From Gammaproteobacteria bacterium (lineage in GTDB: Bacteria > Pseudomonadota > Gammaproteobacteria > GCA-001735895), in NCBI GenBank assembly GCA_015494335.1, contig WGBK01000059.1, forward strand, positions 1 to 9,262: a stretch of 9,262 nt of DNA, in the 5' to 3' direction. Shown piece after piece: positions 1 to 6,736 of this stretch (its first letter is position 1; the number at the start of each line of letters is the position of its first letter). A program made the translations under genes and the position numbers. The notes beneath the pieces are model-generated. The model ran no database searches and was not told the origin of the DNA. It saw only the letters and a list, made by a program, of their open reading frames with translations.

Positions 1-222
1 GCGACGTTCTGCCAATGCATCCACAAAGCGTGTGACCGTTGACGGATCCAGATGCAATTCCTCGGCGAGCTGCTTCTGGGATATGCCGGGCTCGCTCAGC
101 ACGAGGCGCATGACATAGGCGTGGGGTGCCGAGAGGCCGGTCTGGCGGAACCCGGATTCCCATATACGGTTCACTTTGCGTGTCAGCGCATTGAGATTGA
201 AATAGAGGCACCGTTCGAACAT
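1..222 (-). CDS. MarR-family transcriptional regulator, N-terminal part (cut by window edge)
   Basis: Only the first 74 codons lie in the window; the frame is open to base 1. The protein starts MFERCLYFNLNALTRKVNR and continues with a winged helix-turn-helix segment containing GISQKQLAEELHLDPSTVTR (about residues 46-65), which is the typical MarR arrangement of dimerisation helix, then HTH with recognition helix. MarR proteins are cytoplasmic dimers that bind palindromic operators and often respond to small phenolic ligands or oxidants. The ATG at 222-220 is chosen because the protein begins at the usual point of the family; it has no good Shine-Dalgarno sequence, and an in-frame TTG at 258-256 is an alternative. 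The gene points away from the cas operon and is separated from it by a transposase relic, so a role in CRISPR control is not indicated. The wing, the C-terminal helices and the target genes are outside the window. Confidence 0.8.
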   Translation of the reverse strand, partial: MFERCLYFNLNALTRKVNRIWESGFRQTGLSAPHAYVMRLVLSEPGISQKQLAEELHLDPSTVTRFVDALAERR

Positions 223-366
223 GGCAACATATATATCAAGAAATGGTTGTACATGCAAATAGTAGGCGCCACAAGAGGTGCCACAAAACCCGCATGCGCA
301 GATCCCATGCAATAGTGGGGTGAATCCCTGATATCAGCATGGAGAGCGATAGACTGAATGGGATCC
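223..366. other. Non-coding region upstream of the MarR gene, with inverted repeats
   Basis: I see no convincing gene here. It should hold the promoter and operator of the minus-strand MarR gene, but no strong sigma70 boxes are visible; the best minus-strand pair is a poor TTGTGG and TACAAC spaced by 17 bp. Three small symmetries are present: TTGTACATGCAA at 247-258, which is only partly palindromic but sits where an autoregulatory MarR operator would be expected; GATCCCAT (301-308) with ATGGGATC (358-365); and, nested inside, CCATGC (305-310) with GCATGG (337-342). None can be assigned a function from sequence alone. Confidence 0.35.
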
Positions 367-602
367 TCATGTAGCGTTATCCGCGTCAAATTTTTTGGAC
401 TGCTCTACGCGCGCAATGCGCAAGGTATAACGGCGATACCATTCTTCCCGACCGCGCTGCCGGGCCTCCAAATGCTCGGAATGCCTTCGCCACTCGCCCA
501 AGTCCGAAATCTGTTGTAAATTCTCTCTCGTAAGAACGGCGGCCTGAATCAGTTCACATCGATTACGTTGTCGTGTGGTTAATCTGTTTGTCGTTCCGCA
601 AG
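367..602 (-). other. Unassigned minus-strand open frame, possible gene remnant
   Basis: This stretch stays open on the minus strand down to a TGA at 367-369. The last roughly 70 codons read like protein rather than noise: segments such as ENLQQISDLGEWRRHSEHLE and REEWYRRYTLRIARVEQ are rich in charged residues, W and Y, and could form helices. No ATG and no Shine-Dalgarno sequence precede it, and upstream the frame runs out of phase through the transposase relic. I do not recognise a family. It could be the tail of a decayed gene beside the IS relic, or chance in GC-rich DNA. Confidence 0.2.
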
Positions 603-884
603 TCACTCGTGAAACTCCTCCATGTCGAGGTGGCGGCGCTCGCGCCGCCGCACTTCCCGGATGAGCCATTCCCGCAATGCCATCGATTTCAGACGGTGCC
701 GATACTTCGACGGTAGCGCCATGACCGCCAGCGTGTCCTCGATGCCGGCCTCCAGGCAGACGATCGCCTTCCGAGTGGTGGTCTCCATGGCCTCGGCAAA
801 CTCCGCGCACTGCTCCCGGACCTTGGCTGAGGGGCGCATTACGAAAAGAACCCGGTGGTGGGCGTAGCGCAAGCTATTTGCTGG
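603..884 (-). pseudogene. IS256/mutator-type transposase, decayed C-terminal fragment
   Basis: The minus-strand frame open from 884 to the TGA at 605-603 encodes about 93 codons; the first possible start is a TTG at 872. It resembles the C-terminal third of IS256-family DDE transposases. The segment CLEAGIEDTLAVMALPSKYR followed by HRLKSMALREWLIREVRRRER lines up position for position with the family pattern (LPEKYRRRLRTTN, then LERLNEEIRRRER), including the Glu that is the last catalytic DDE residue. The normally following segment (VVxIFPN and roughly 30 more residues) is missing: RRRER runs straight into RHLDMEEFHE, which looks like the family's terminal RRYLDMEEFHE. The N-terminal two thirds, with both catalytic Asp residues, are absent, as are recognisable terminal inverted repeats. 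It is therefore a dead relic, showing past insertion next to the CRISPR locus. The family assignment rests on motif recall, not on an alignment. Confidence 0.65.
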
Positions 885-959
885 TTACGGAGTGACTGCG
901 GTCAGAAACCGATGGCTGGAGTGTGACGCCCCGCAGGAGCTGTAAGCAGATGGCGCCAG

Positions 960-988
960 TTGACCCAGGGAGGAGGTTCAAACATTAT
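960..988 (+). promoter_or_regulatory. Candidate sigma70 promoter for the cas operon
   Basis: TTGACC at 960-965 matches the -35 consensus at five of six positions. After exactly 17 bp, CATTAT at 983-988 matches the -10 consensus at four of six, keeping the important A2 and T6. Transcription would begin near 995 and give a 5' leader of about 50 nt before cas3. This is the best promoter-like pair between the IS relic and cas3, and no other obvious one precedes the later cas genes. No H-NS- or Cra-type operator is recognisable. Confidence 0.5.
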
Positions 989-1017
989 AGCCGGAAAGAA
1001 TACAAGGAAGATCTCGC

Positions 1018-1053
1018 ATGCCGTCTGAAAGCAGTAACATTGGATGTTCATAG
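1018..1053 (+). CDS. Putative 11-codon upstream open frame overlapping the cas3 start
   Basis: ATG at 1018 is preceded by AAGGA at 1004-1008 with a 9-nt spacer, a good ribosome binding site. It encodes MPSESSNIGCS and stops at TAG 1051-1053, seven bases past the cas3 ATG (1044-1046), in a different frame. The cas3 ATG has no clear Shine-Dalgarno sequence of its own, so ribosomes ending on this small frame could restart on cas3 by coupling. The peptide resembles nothing I know and need not have a function as a product. It could also be a chance frame, with the AAGGA site serving nothing. Confidence 0.35.
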   Translation: MPSESSNIGCS

Positions 1054-3335
1054 CTCACAGTAATCCCGAGTTTCCCGGCGATTTATCAAAATGGGAGCCC
1101 CTCGTCGGGCGCCATGGCCATATCCATCAGGTGGCCTGGCGGGCACGACGTTTCGGTCACCGCGTTTTTAGCCACCTTCCAGAGTTGGCTCCACTGGCGG
1201 GTCTTTGCGGGCGATGGCACGACCTCGGCAAGTTCTCGGATGCATTCCAGAGCTACATCCGACAGGTTGCCAGCGATGCCCATACGGGAGAGACCCGGGG
1301 CCGGGTCGATCATAGTACGGCGGGCGCTCAGCACGCCATGTCCGCATTGCGGCCTCCCTTCAATGCCATGGTGGCCTATGCGATAGCCGGGCATCACGCA
1401 GGACTGCTGGATGCTTTCCGTGCGGAGGGTGCGAGCCTGCAGGCGCGGCTCGCCAAGCAGGATCTGCCGTGCTGGCGGGAAGCCGTTCCTGAGAATCTCT
1501 TGCGCACACCTTCGGTATCCCTGCCCACGTTCTCCGCAAGCGACCGCGCCGATGCAGCGTTTCAACTCGGGTTCGCCACGCGTATGCTGTTTTCGTGCCT
1601 GGTGGATGCGGACTTTCTGGCTACCGAGTCCTTCATGAGCCCACGCCAGGCCATCGAACGCCCGAAGGGTAAGACCGATTTTGGGGCGCTCGACGCTCAC
1701 CTGACCCGCTACCTAGACCAGAATTTCGTGACCAGGGCGGGTCCTGTGGCGGAGGCTCGGGCCGCGGTGCTCTCGGCCTGCCGGGAAAAGTCGCCTGGGC
1801 CGCCCGGCCTGTATGACCTGACGGTGCCCACGGGTGGCGGGAAGACCCTGTCCTCGCTTGCGTTCGCCTTGCGTCACTGCGCGACGCATGGGCTTTCCCG
1901 TGTCATCTATGCCATTCCTTTCACCAGCATCATAGAGCAGACCGCCGAGGTGTTCAGGTCCGTCTTCAAGGATTATCCGGCTGATCCCGATGCGCTCATT
2001 CTTGAACACCATTCAAACTTCGACCCCGACCGGGAGACCACGCGGTCTCGTCTGGCCAGCGAGAACTGGGATGCGCCACTGATCGTGACCACGAATGTCC
2101 AGCTCTTCGAGTCACTGTTTGCCAGCCGCCCCGGCCGTTGCCGCAAGTTGCATCGCATCGCCAACTCGGTGATTATTCTCGATGAGGCCCAGACCCTGCC
2201 GGTGACTCTGCTCAAGCCGTGCCTTCGGGTGCTCGATCTGCTGGTCAAACAATATGGTTGCAGCATCGTGCTCTGCACGGCGACACAGCCGGCAATCGAG
2301 CACCGGGAGGGGGAATTCGAGATCGGCCTCGACAAGGCCCGGCCCATCATTGATGATGCGCCAGCCCTCTATCGGCGCTTGCGCCGTGTCGAGATTCGAG
2401 ATGCCGGTACCCTGTTAAGCGAAGAGCTGGCCATGCGAATGGCCGGTACAGAACAAGGGCTCGCCATCGTCAATACACGTCGCCACGCCGCTGATCTTTA
2501 TGAGGCAGTGAAGGATAAGGTAGGCACCGAGGGGAGCTATCATCTCAGTGCCGCTATGACGCCGGAGCACCGCAGCCGGCAGCTCGGAGAGATTCGCTCC
2601 CGGCTTGCCAAGGGTCAGGTCTGCCGGGTCGTTGCCACACAGCTCATCGAGGCCGGGGTGGATGTGGATTTCCCGGTGGTCTGGCGTGCTCTGGCCGGCC
2701 TGGATTCGATTGCCCAGGCTGCGGGGCGTTGCAACCGCGAGGGGAGGCATTCTTCGGCCGTTACCTGGATATTCCGGCCCGGCGAGGCGGATCATGCGAG
2801 GCTGTTCGGGCTGCTGCGCACCGGTGCCGATGCGGCCAGCCAGGTGATCGGCAGCGGGCGTTACGAGGATCTGATCGGGCTTGACGCTATCGAGCATTAC
2901 TTCCGCCTCCACTACTGGGTTAGGAAGCAGGACTGGGATCGGCACGATATCTGCGGACAGTTTCGTGTGGGTGACCCACGTTTACCGCTGGTCGCGCAAT
3001 ATGCGACTGTGGCCGAGAAATTCCGGTTCATCGACCAGACCCAGCGCCCAATTATTGTCGGTTGGGATGACAGGGCGCGGGAACAGGTGGAGCATTTGCG
3101 GATACTCCACGATCGCGGCCGGTTTCCGGATCGGCAGTTGGCGCGTCGCCTTCAGCGTCAAACGATTACGGTGTCAGAAAGGCTGTGGCGGCAGGCGCTG
3201 GCCGATGGCAGAATCGAGCTGTTGTGCGAGCGGTTCGCGGTGCTTGTCGAACCCTTGTTGCATTATGATTTGGAGCGAGGGTTGCAACTGGAGGCAGCTC
3301 CGGTCTATGACCCGGCATCGCTGATTGTTGAATAA
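1044..3335 (+). CDS. cas3: CRISPR-associated nuclease-helicase Cas3, type I-C
   Basis: At 763 residues this is a full-length Cas3 with a fused HD nuclease and superfamily 2 helicase. It is recruited by target-bound Cascade, nicks the displaced strand, then unwinds and degrades DNA 3' to 5' using ATP and metal ions. HD domain, about 1-200: H26 or H28, the HD pair H59-D60 in WHDLGKFS, H90 in DHSTAG, H117-H118 in AGHHAG, and D188/D190 in VDADFL. Helicase: Walker A VPTGGGKT (261-268), DEAQ box (380-383), TAT motif (412-414), IVNTRR (475-480), ATQLIEAGVDVDF (531-543), and motif VI QAAGRCNREG (558-567) with both Arg residues. A C-terminal domain follows from about 620. The ATG at 1044 is chosen because MFIAHS matches the usual I-C start and an in-frame stop lies three codons upstream (TAA at 1035-1037). 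There is no clear ribosome site. It is the first operon gene, ending 10 bp before cas5c. Confidence 0.97.
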   Translation: MFIAHSNPEFPGDLSKWEPLVGRHGHIHQVAWRARRFGHRVFSHLPELAPLAGLCGRWHDLGKFSDAFQSYIRQVASDAHTGETRGRVDHSTAGAQHAMSALRPPFNAMVAYAIAGHHAGLLDAFRAEGASLQARLAKQDLPCWREAVPENLLRTPSVSLPTFSASDRADAAFQLGFATRMLFSCLVDADFLATESFMSPRQAIERPKGKTDFGALDAHLTRYLDQNFVTRAGPVAEARAAVLSACREKSPGPPGLYDLTVPTGGGKTLSSLAFALRHCATHGLSRVIYAIPFTSIIEQTAEVFRSVFKDYPADPDALILEHHSNFDPDRETTRSRLASENWDAPLIVTTNVQLFESLFASRPGRCRKLHRIANSVIILDEAQTLPVTLLKPCLRVLDLLVKQYGCSIVLCTATQPAIEHREGEFEIGLDKARPIIDDAPALYRRLRRVEIRDAGTLLSEELAMRMAGTEQGLAIVNTRRHAADLYEAVKDKVGTEGSYHLSAAMTPEHRSRQLGEIRSRLAKGQVCRVVATQLIEAGVDVDFPVVWRALAGLDSIAQAAGRCNREGRHSSAVTWIFRPGEADHARLFGLLRTGADAASQVIGSGRYEDLIGLDAIEHYFRLHYWVRKQDWDRHDICGQFRVGDPRLPLVAQYATVAEKFRFIDQTQRPIIVGWDDRAREQVEHLRILHDRGRFPDRQLARRLQRQTITVSERLWRQALADGRIELLCERFAVLVEPLLHYDLERGLQLEAAPVYDPASLIVE

Positions 3336-3342
3336 GGGAGGA
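3336..3342 (+). promoter_or_regulatory. Ribosome binding site deciding the cas5c start
   Basis: GGGAGGA directly after the cas3 stop codon lies just before the ATG at 3346-3348. Its position makes that ATG the start, rather than the in-frame TTG codons at 3325 and 3328, which lie upstream of the site and inside cas3. Confidence 0.6.
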
Positions 3343-3345
3343 AGC

Positions 3346-4029
3346 ATGGCACATGGCGTGAAACTGCTGGTCCGGGGCGACTACGCTTGCTGGACCCGGC
3401 CCGAAATGAAGGCAGAGCGGGTGTCCTATGATGTCATGACCCCTTCCGGGGCCCGCGGCATCCTCGAGGCCATTTACTGGAAGCCGCAGATCCGTTGGGT
3501 AATCGACCGGATTCGGGTATTCCGGCCAATCAGCTTCACCAATATCCGCCGCAACGAGGTGGCCAGCAAAGTACCCGTGGCGACCGTGAAAAAGGCGATG
3601 AAGGGAGGTGGGCAGATCATCGCGCTATATGCCGATGAGGACCGGCAGCAGCGTGCCTCGATGGTGCTGAAGGATGTTTGCTACGGCATTGAGGCCCATT
3701 TCAAGATCCTCGATGCCCGCGAGGCGGATGGGCGAGCCAATGCCGAACCGGCTGGCAAGCACCTGGACATATTCAACCGTCGTGTCAGGAAGGGCCAGTG
3801 TTTCCACCGCCCTTACCTTGGCACCCGCGAGTTTGCAGCCGATTTCGAAGCCGTGGAGGCATGGCCGGAATGCCCTGATGCGCTCCGGGGAGAGCGGGAT
3901 CTGGGGTTCATGCTGCATGACATTGACTTCGACGATAACATGACTCCGCGTTTCTTCCGCGCACGGATGATCGATGGTGTGATCGACGTGCAGCAGTGCC
4001 TGCAAGAGACGGGAGGGATGGTTGGATGA
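3346..4029 (+). CDS. cas5c: Cas5c (Cas5d), crRNA-processing endonuclease and Cascade subunit
   Basis: The 227-residue protein is the type I-C Cas5, a RAMP-fold protein. In this subtype there is no cas6, and Cas5 itself cuts the pre-crRNA at the base of each repeat hairpin, then stays on the 5' handle at the foot of Cascade. Visible family features are the N-terminal beta strand and loop KLLVRGDYACWTRPEMKAER, the segment MTPSGARGILEAIYWKP (residues 31-47), and RRVRKGQCFHRPYLGTREF (residues 145-163). By comparison with the studied Bacillus halodurans enzyme, whose catalytic residues are a Tyr and a Lys-His pair, the likely equivalents are Y44 and K138-H139; this placement is from memory, not alignment. 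The stop codon overlaps the cas8c start (ATGA at 4026-4029), so the two are probably translationally coupled, as expected for subunits of one complex. Confidence 0.95.
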   Translation: MAHGVKLLVRGDYACWTRPEMKAERVSYDVMTPSGARGILEAIYWKPQIRWVIDRIRVFRPISFTNIRRNEVASKVPVATVKKAMKGGGQIIALYADEDRQQRASMVLKDVCYGIEAHFKILDAREADGRANAEPAGKHLDIFNRRVRKGQCFHRPYLGTREFAADFEAVEAWPECPDALRGERDLGFMLHDIDFDDNMTPRFFRARMIDGVIDVQQCLQETGGMVG

Positions 4030-5783
4030 TTCTCCAGTCCCTGTACCAGCTATACGACCGGCTTGCCGAAGATCCGGGCTACGAGATCGCGCCACCCGGC
4101 TACAGTACCCAGAAGATTGCCTTTGCCGTGGTGCTTCATCCGGATGGCCGTCTTCACGAGATCCAGGACCTTCGGGAAGAGAAGGGCAGGCGTCGCCTGC
4201 CACGCCAGATGCTCCTGCCCGGCCAGGCAAAGCCGTCCGGCAGCGGCCTCAACCCCTGTTTTCTCTGGGACAATGCCTTCTACATCTTTGGCTTCACGGA
4301 TGGCGAAGGCAAACGCGAGCGAGCCATCAAAGCCTGTCAGGCGTTCCGGGATCGGCACCTCGCGCTTGAAAATGATATAGACGACCCTGCTTTCTCGGCT
4401 GTCTGCCGTTTTTTGGAATCCTGGGAGACTGCAGAAGTCAACGCACATCCGGAGCTTGCCGAGATCGGGACGGGCTTCGGGGTCTTTCAGATCATCGGCG
4501 AGACCGGCTATGTACACGAGCGACCCAAGATCAGGGACTGGTGGGCGGCCCATCAGGACCTGTCCTCGAAAGATGGCAGTCCCATGATGTGCCTGGTTAC
4601 CGGGGAACGGGGTACGGTTGCCCGTACCCACGACCCGAAGCTCAAAGGCGTGCCAGGCGCACAGTCATCGGGTGCCGCCCTGGTGTCGTTCAATTGCGAC
4701 GCCTTCACCTCTTACGGGAAGGATCAGAGCCTAAACTCTCCGGTTTCCGAACAGGCAGCGTTTCGGTATTGCACGGCCCTGAATGCGATTTTGTCCGGTC
4801 CACGTAGTGACAAACATCGCTTTTCACTTGGTGATGCCACGGTTGTTTTCTGGACCGACAAGCCGACTACAACCGAGGGTTGGCTCGCCGACCTGTTTGG
4901 TGGTGATCTTGGGGAGCGCGTGCAGGACGAGGGTGCACTTGAGCAGGCGCACATCTTGCTGGAGGCACTCAGAAAGGGTGGGGGAGAGCTCAGGCTTCTG
5001 GGTGACGACCCCGATACATCCGTTCATCTGCTCGGACTTGCGCCCAATGCCGCGCGCCTGGCGGTTCGTTTCTGGTACACCGGCACCCTGCGCGCGCTGT
5101 TTGATCGCCTCAAGGCACACCACGACGCTCTCCGGGTGGTCCGGCAATTCGAGGTCGGGAGCAAGCGGCCGGACCTCGAGTTCCCGCCGTTGTGGATGCT
5201 GCTCCGGGAAACAGCTCGCGAGAGCAAGGATATCCCTCCTTTGCTGGGAGGCGCCTTGTTGCGCGCTATCCTCAGTGGCGGCCCCTATCCCGAAGCCCTG
5301 GCCGCCGCAGTCATCCGACGCATCCGCGCCGACCATACCGTCAACTATCTCCGGGCAGCCATTCTGAAGGCATGGCTGATGCGTAAACCAAACCGACAAG
5401 GAGAGATACCCGTGAGCCTCGATACTCAGCGCACCGATCCCGCATATCGACTGGGGCGGCTGTTCGCCGTTCTGGAAAAGACCCAGCAGGATGCCCAGCG
5501 TGACATAAATTCAACCATCCGCGATCGATTCTACAGCGCGGCCTCGGCGACGCCGGCGGTGGCGTTTCCGCGGCTGCTGAGGACCTACCAGCACCATCTG
5601 GCCAAATTGCCGGTTGGGCAGAAGATTACTCGAGAGAAACTGGTGCAGGAGGTCATGGACGGCATCGATGCCATGCCTTCGCATCTCAGGCTCCAGGATC
5701 AGGCGCAATTCGCGATCGGTTACTACCATCAGCGCAAGGCACTGTTCACCAAGGCGGAACCGGAAACCCAAAATCAGGAGTAA
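4026..5783 (+). CDS. cas8c: Cas8c (Csd1), large subunit of type I-C Cascade
   Basis: This 585-residue protein is the signature I-C large subunit. It recognises the PAM (usually 5'-TTC in this subtype), starts strand separation and recruits Cas3. Recognisable Cas8c features are the start MILQSLYQLYDRL, the segment NPCFLWDNAFYIFG (76-89), and the conserved core MCLVTGERG (188-196) followed by FNCDAFTSYGKDQSLNSPVS (222-241). The C-terminal helical part, from about 463, corresponds to the small subunit and is also made separately as Cas11c. The ATG at 4026 is chosen because GGGAGGG at 4011-4017 sits 8 nt upstream and the codon overlaps the cas5c stop in ATGA; an in-frame ATG at 3996 would add ten residues inside cas5c and is less likely. 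Length is normal for the family and no break is seen. It ends 6 bp before cas7c. Confidence 0.96.
   Translation: MILQSLYQLYDRLAEDPGYEIAPPGYSTQKIAFAVVLHPDGRLHEIQDLREEKGRRRLPRQMLLPGQAKPSGSGLNPCFLWDNAFYIFGFTDGEGKRERAIKACQAFRDRHLALENDIDDPAFSAVCRFLESWETAEVNAHPELAEIGTGFGVFQIIGETGYVHERPKIRDWWAAHQDLSSKDGSPMMCLVTGERGTVARTHDPKLKGVPGAQSSGAALVSFNCDAFTSYGKDQSLNSPVSEQAAFRYCTALNAILSGPRSDKHRFSLGDATVVFWTDKPTTTEGWLADLFGGDLGERVQDEGALEQAHILLEALRKGGGELRLLGDDPDTSVHLLGLAPNAARLAVRFWYTGTLRALFDRLKAHHDALRVVRQFEVGSKRPDLEFPPLWMLLRETARESKDIPPLLGGALLRAILSGGPYPEALAAAVIRRIRADHTVNYLRAAILKAWLMRKPNRQGEIPVSLDTQRTDPAYRLGRLFAVLEKTQQDAQRDINSTIRDRFYSAASATPAVAFPRLLRTYQHHLAKLPVGQKITREKLVQEVMDGIDAMPSHLRLQDQAQFAIGYYHQRKALFTKAEPETQNQE
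5398..5414 (+). promoter_or_regulatory. Internal ribosome binding site and GTG start for Cas11c
   Basis: Within cas8c, AAGGAG at 5398-5403 is followed after 8 nt by an in-frame GTG at 5412-5414 (Val463 of Cas8c). This is among the strongest Shine-Dalgarno plus start combinations in the operon, and it sits exactly where the small-subunit domain begins. Confidence 0.75.
5412..5783 (+). CDS. cas11c: Cas11c, small Cascade subunit translated from within cas8c
   Basis: The product would be 123 residues, starting MSLDTQRTDPAYRLGRLFAV and ending at the cas8c stop. In type I-C systems studied elsewhere, the small subunit Cas11 has no gene of its own and is made from an internal start in cas8c; two copies line the belly of Cascade and stabilise the target and non-target strands. 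Evidence here is the AAGGAG site 8 nt before an in-frame GTG, the expected size of about 120 residues, and a sequence that appears largely helical, with segments such as RLGRLFAVLEKTQQDAQRDI and REKLVQEVMDGIDAMP. Coding continues unbroken through the site, so full-length Cas8c and Cas11c would both be made from one message. What I infer is the use of this exact codon; the general mechanism is established for the subtype. Confidence 0.8.
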   Translation: MSLDTQRTDPAYRLGRLFAVLEKTQQDAQRDINSTIRDRFYSAASATPAVAFPRLLRTYQHHLAKLPVGQKITREKLVQEVMDGIDAMPSHLRLQDQAQFAIGYYHQRKALFTKAEPETQNQE

Positions 5784-5789
5784 TGGACC

Positions 5790-6698
5790 ATGCAGAATCG
5801 TTATGACTTTGTTTATCTGTTTGATGTAAAGGATGGCAATCCCAACGGTGATCCCGATGCCGGTAACCTGCCAAGGGTCGATGCAGAGACTGGCCAGGGT
5901 CTGGTCACGGACGTGGCGCTCAAGCGCAAGGTCAGAAACTATGTCGGCCTGGTCAAGGCTGAGCAGCCCCCCTATGAGATCTATGTGAAGGAAAAGGCAA
6001 TCCTGAACAAACAGCATGAGCGCGCCTATGAGGCGCTGGGGCTGGATCCCAGTGGCAAGGAAGGTAAGCGGAAGGGCGGAGGAGATCAGGTCGACAAGGC
6101 CCGCGAGTGGATGTGCCAGAATTTCTATGATGTACGAACCTTCGGGGCGGTGATGTCCACTGGAACGAACTGCGGGCAAGTCCGGGGCCCTGTCCAGCTC
6201 ACGTTTGGCCGTTCAGCGGAGCCTATCATTGCCTCGGAGCATGCCATCACGCGCATGGCGGTCACTACAGAAGCCGAAGCGGAAAAGCAGGAAGGAGACA
6301 ACCGTACCATGGGTCGTAAGTTCACGGTTCCCTATGGCCTCTATCGGGCCCATGGGTTTGTGAGTGCGCCGTTGGCCGAGCAGACCGGCTTTTCCGACGA
6401 CGACCTGGAACTTCTATGGAAGGCGCTGGAGCAGATGTTCGAGCACGATCATTCCGCGGCACGCGGAGAGATGAATGCCCGCGCTCTGCTGGTGTTCCGC
6501 CATGAGGACCGGCTCGGCAACGCGCCGGCCCATACGCTGTTCGATCAGATCACCATTGAGCGGCTCAACCCTGAAGCGCCGGCACGGGCCTTTGGTGACT
6601 ATCGGATTCTTTTCGGCGGCGAGCCGATTGATGAGATGGTGCCGATTGGCGGTACTACGGAGCTGGGGAATGGGGTCGCGTTGATTCGAAGGGTATAG
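5790..6698 (+). CDS. cas7c: Cas7c (Csd2), Cascade backbone subunit
   Basis: The 302-residue protein is the RAMP-fold backbone subunit, present in several copies that polymerise along the crRNA spacer and space the guide in six-base steps. The N-terminus RYDFVYLFDVKDGNPNGDPD (residues 4-23) is diagnostic for the Csd2/Cas7 group, followed by the usual LPRVDAETGQGLVTDVALKR (residues 27-46) and NYV. Further family segments are FYDVRTFGAVMSTG (around 112-125) and RGPVQLTFGRS in the middle. Length agrees with the family. The ATG at 5790 has AGGAG at 5776-5780, 9 nt upstream, which overlaps the end of cas8c; the gap to cas8c is 6 bp. It ends at TAG 6696-6698. No metal or catalytic residues are expected to matter in type I, since Cas7 does not cut here. 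Confidence 0.97.
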   Translation: MQNRYDFVYLFDVKDGNPNGDPDAGNLPRVDAETGQGLVTDVALKRKVRNYVGLVKAEQPPYEIYVKEKAILNKQHERAYEALGLDPSGKEGKRKGGGDQVDKAREWMCQNFYDVRTFGAVMSTGTNCGQVRGPVQLTFGRSAEPIIASEHAITRMAVTTEAEAEKQEGDNRTMGRKFTVPYGLYRAHGFVSAPLAEQTGFSDDDLELLWKALEQMFEHDHSAARGEMNARALLVFRHEDRLGNAPAHTLFDQITIERLNPEAPARAFGDYRILFGGEPIDEMVPIGGTTELGNGVALIRRV

Positions 6699-6736
6699 AA
6701 TCCTTGGGTACACTCCCGGGTGAGGGCGATCGGCGC

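Noticed and set aside
622..867. An 81-codon plus-strand frame and a longer minus-strand frame (367-810) across the transposase relic.
   Set aside because: Both have low-complexity Arg/Ser/Gly or His-rich composition in this part and overlap the frame that resembles IS256 transposases, so they are shadows there.
1086..1700. A 204-codon minus-strand frame opposite cas3.
   Set aside because: It is a shadow of cas3, whose own frame carries all catalytic motifs. Similar antisense frames opposite cas5c, cas8c, cas7c and cas1 were rejected for the same reason.
3996..4025. An upstream ATG for cas8c at 3996.
   Set aside because: It lies inside cas5c, and GGGAGGG sits between it and the ATG at 4026, which also makes the ATGA overlap and the normal Cas8c N-terminus.
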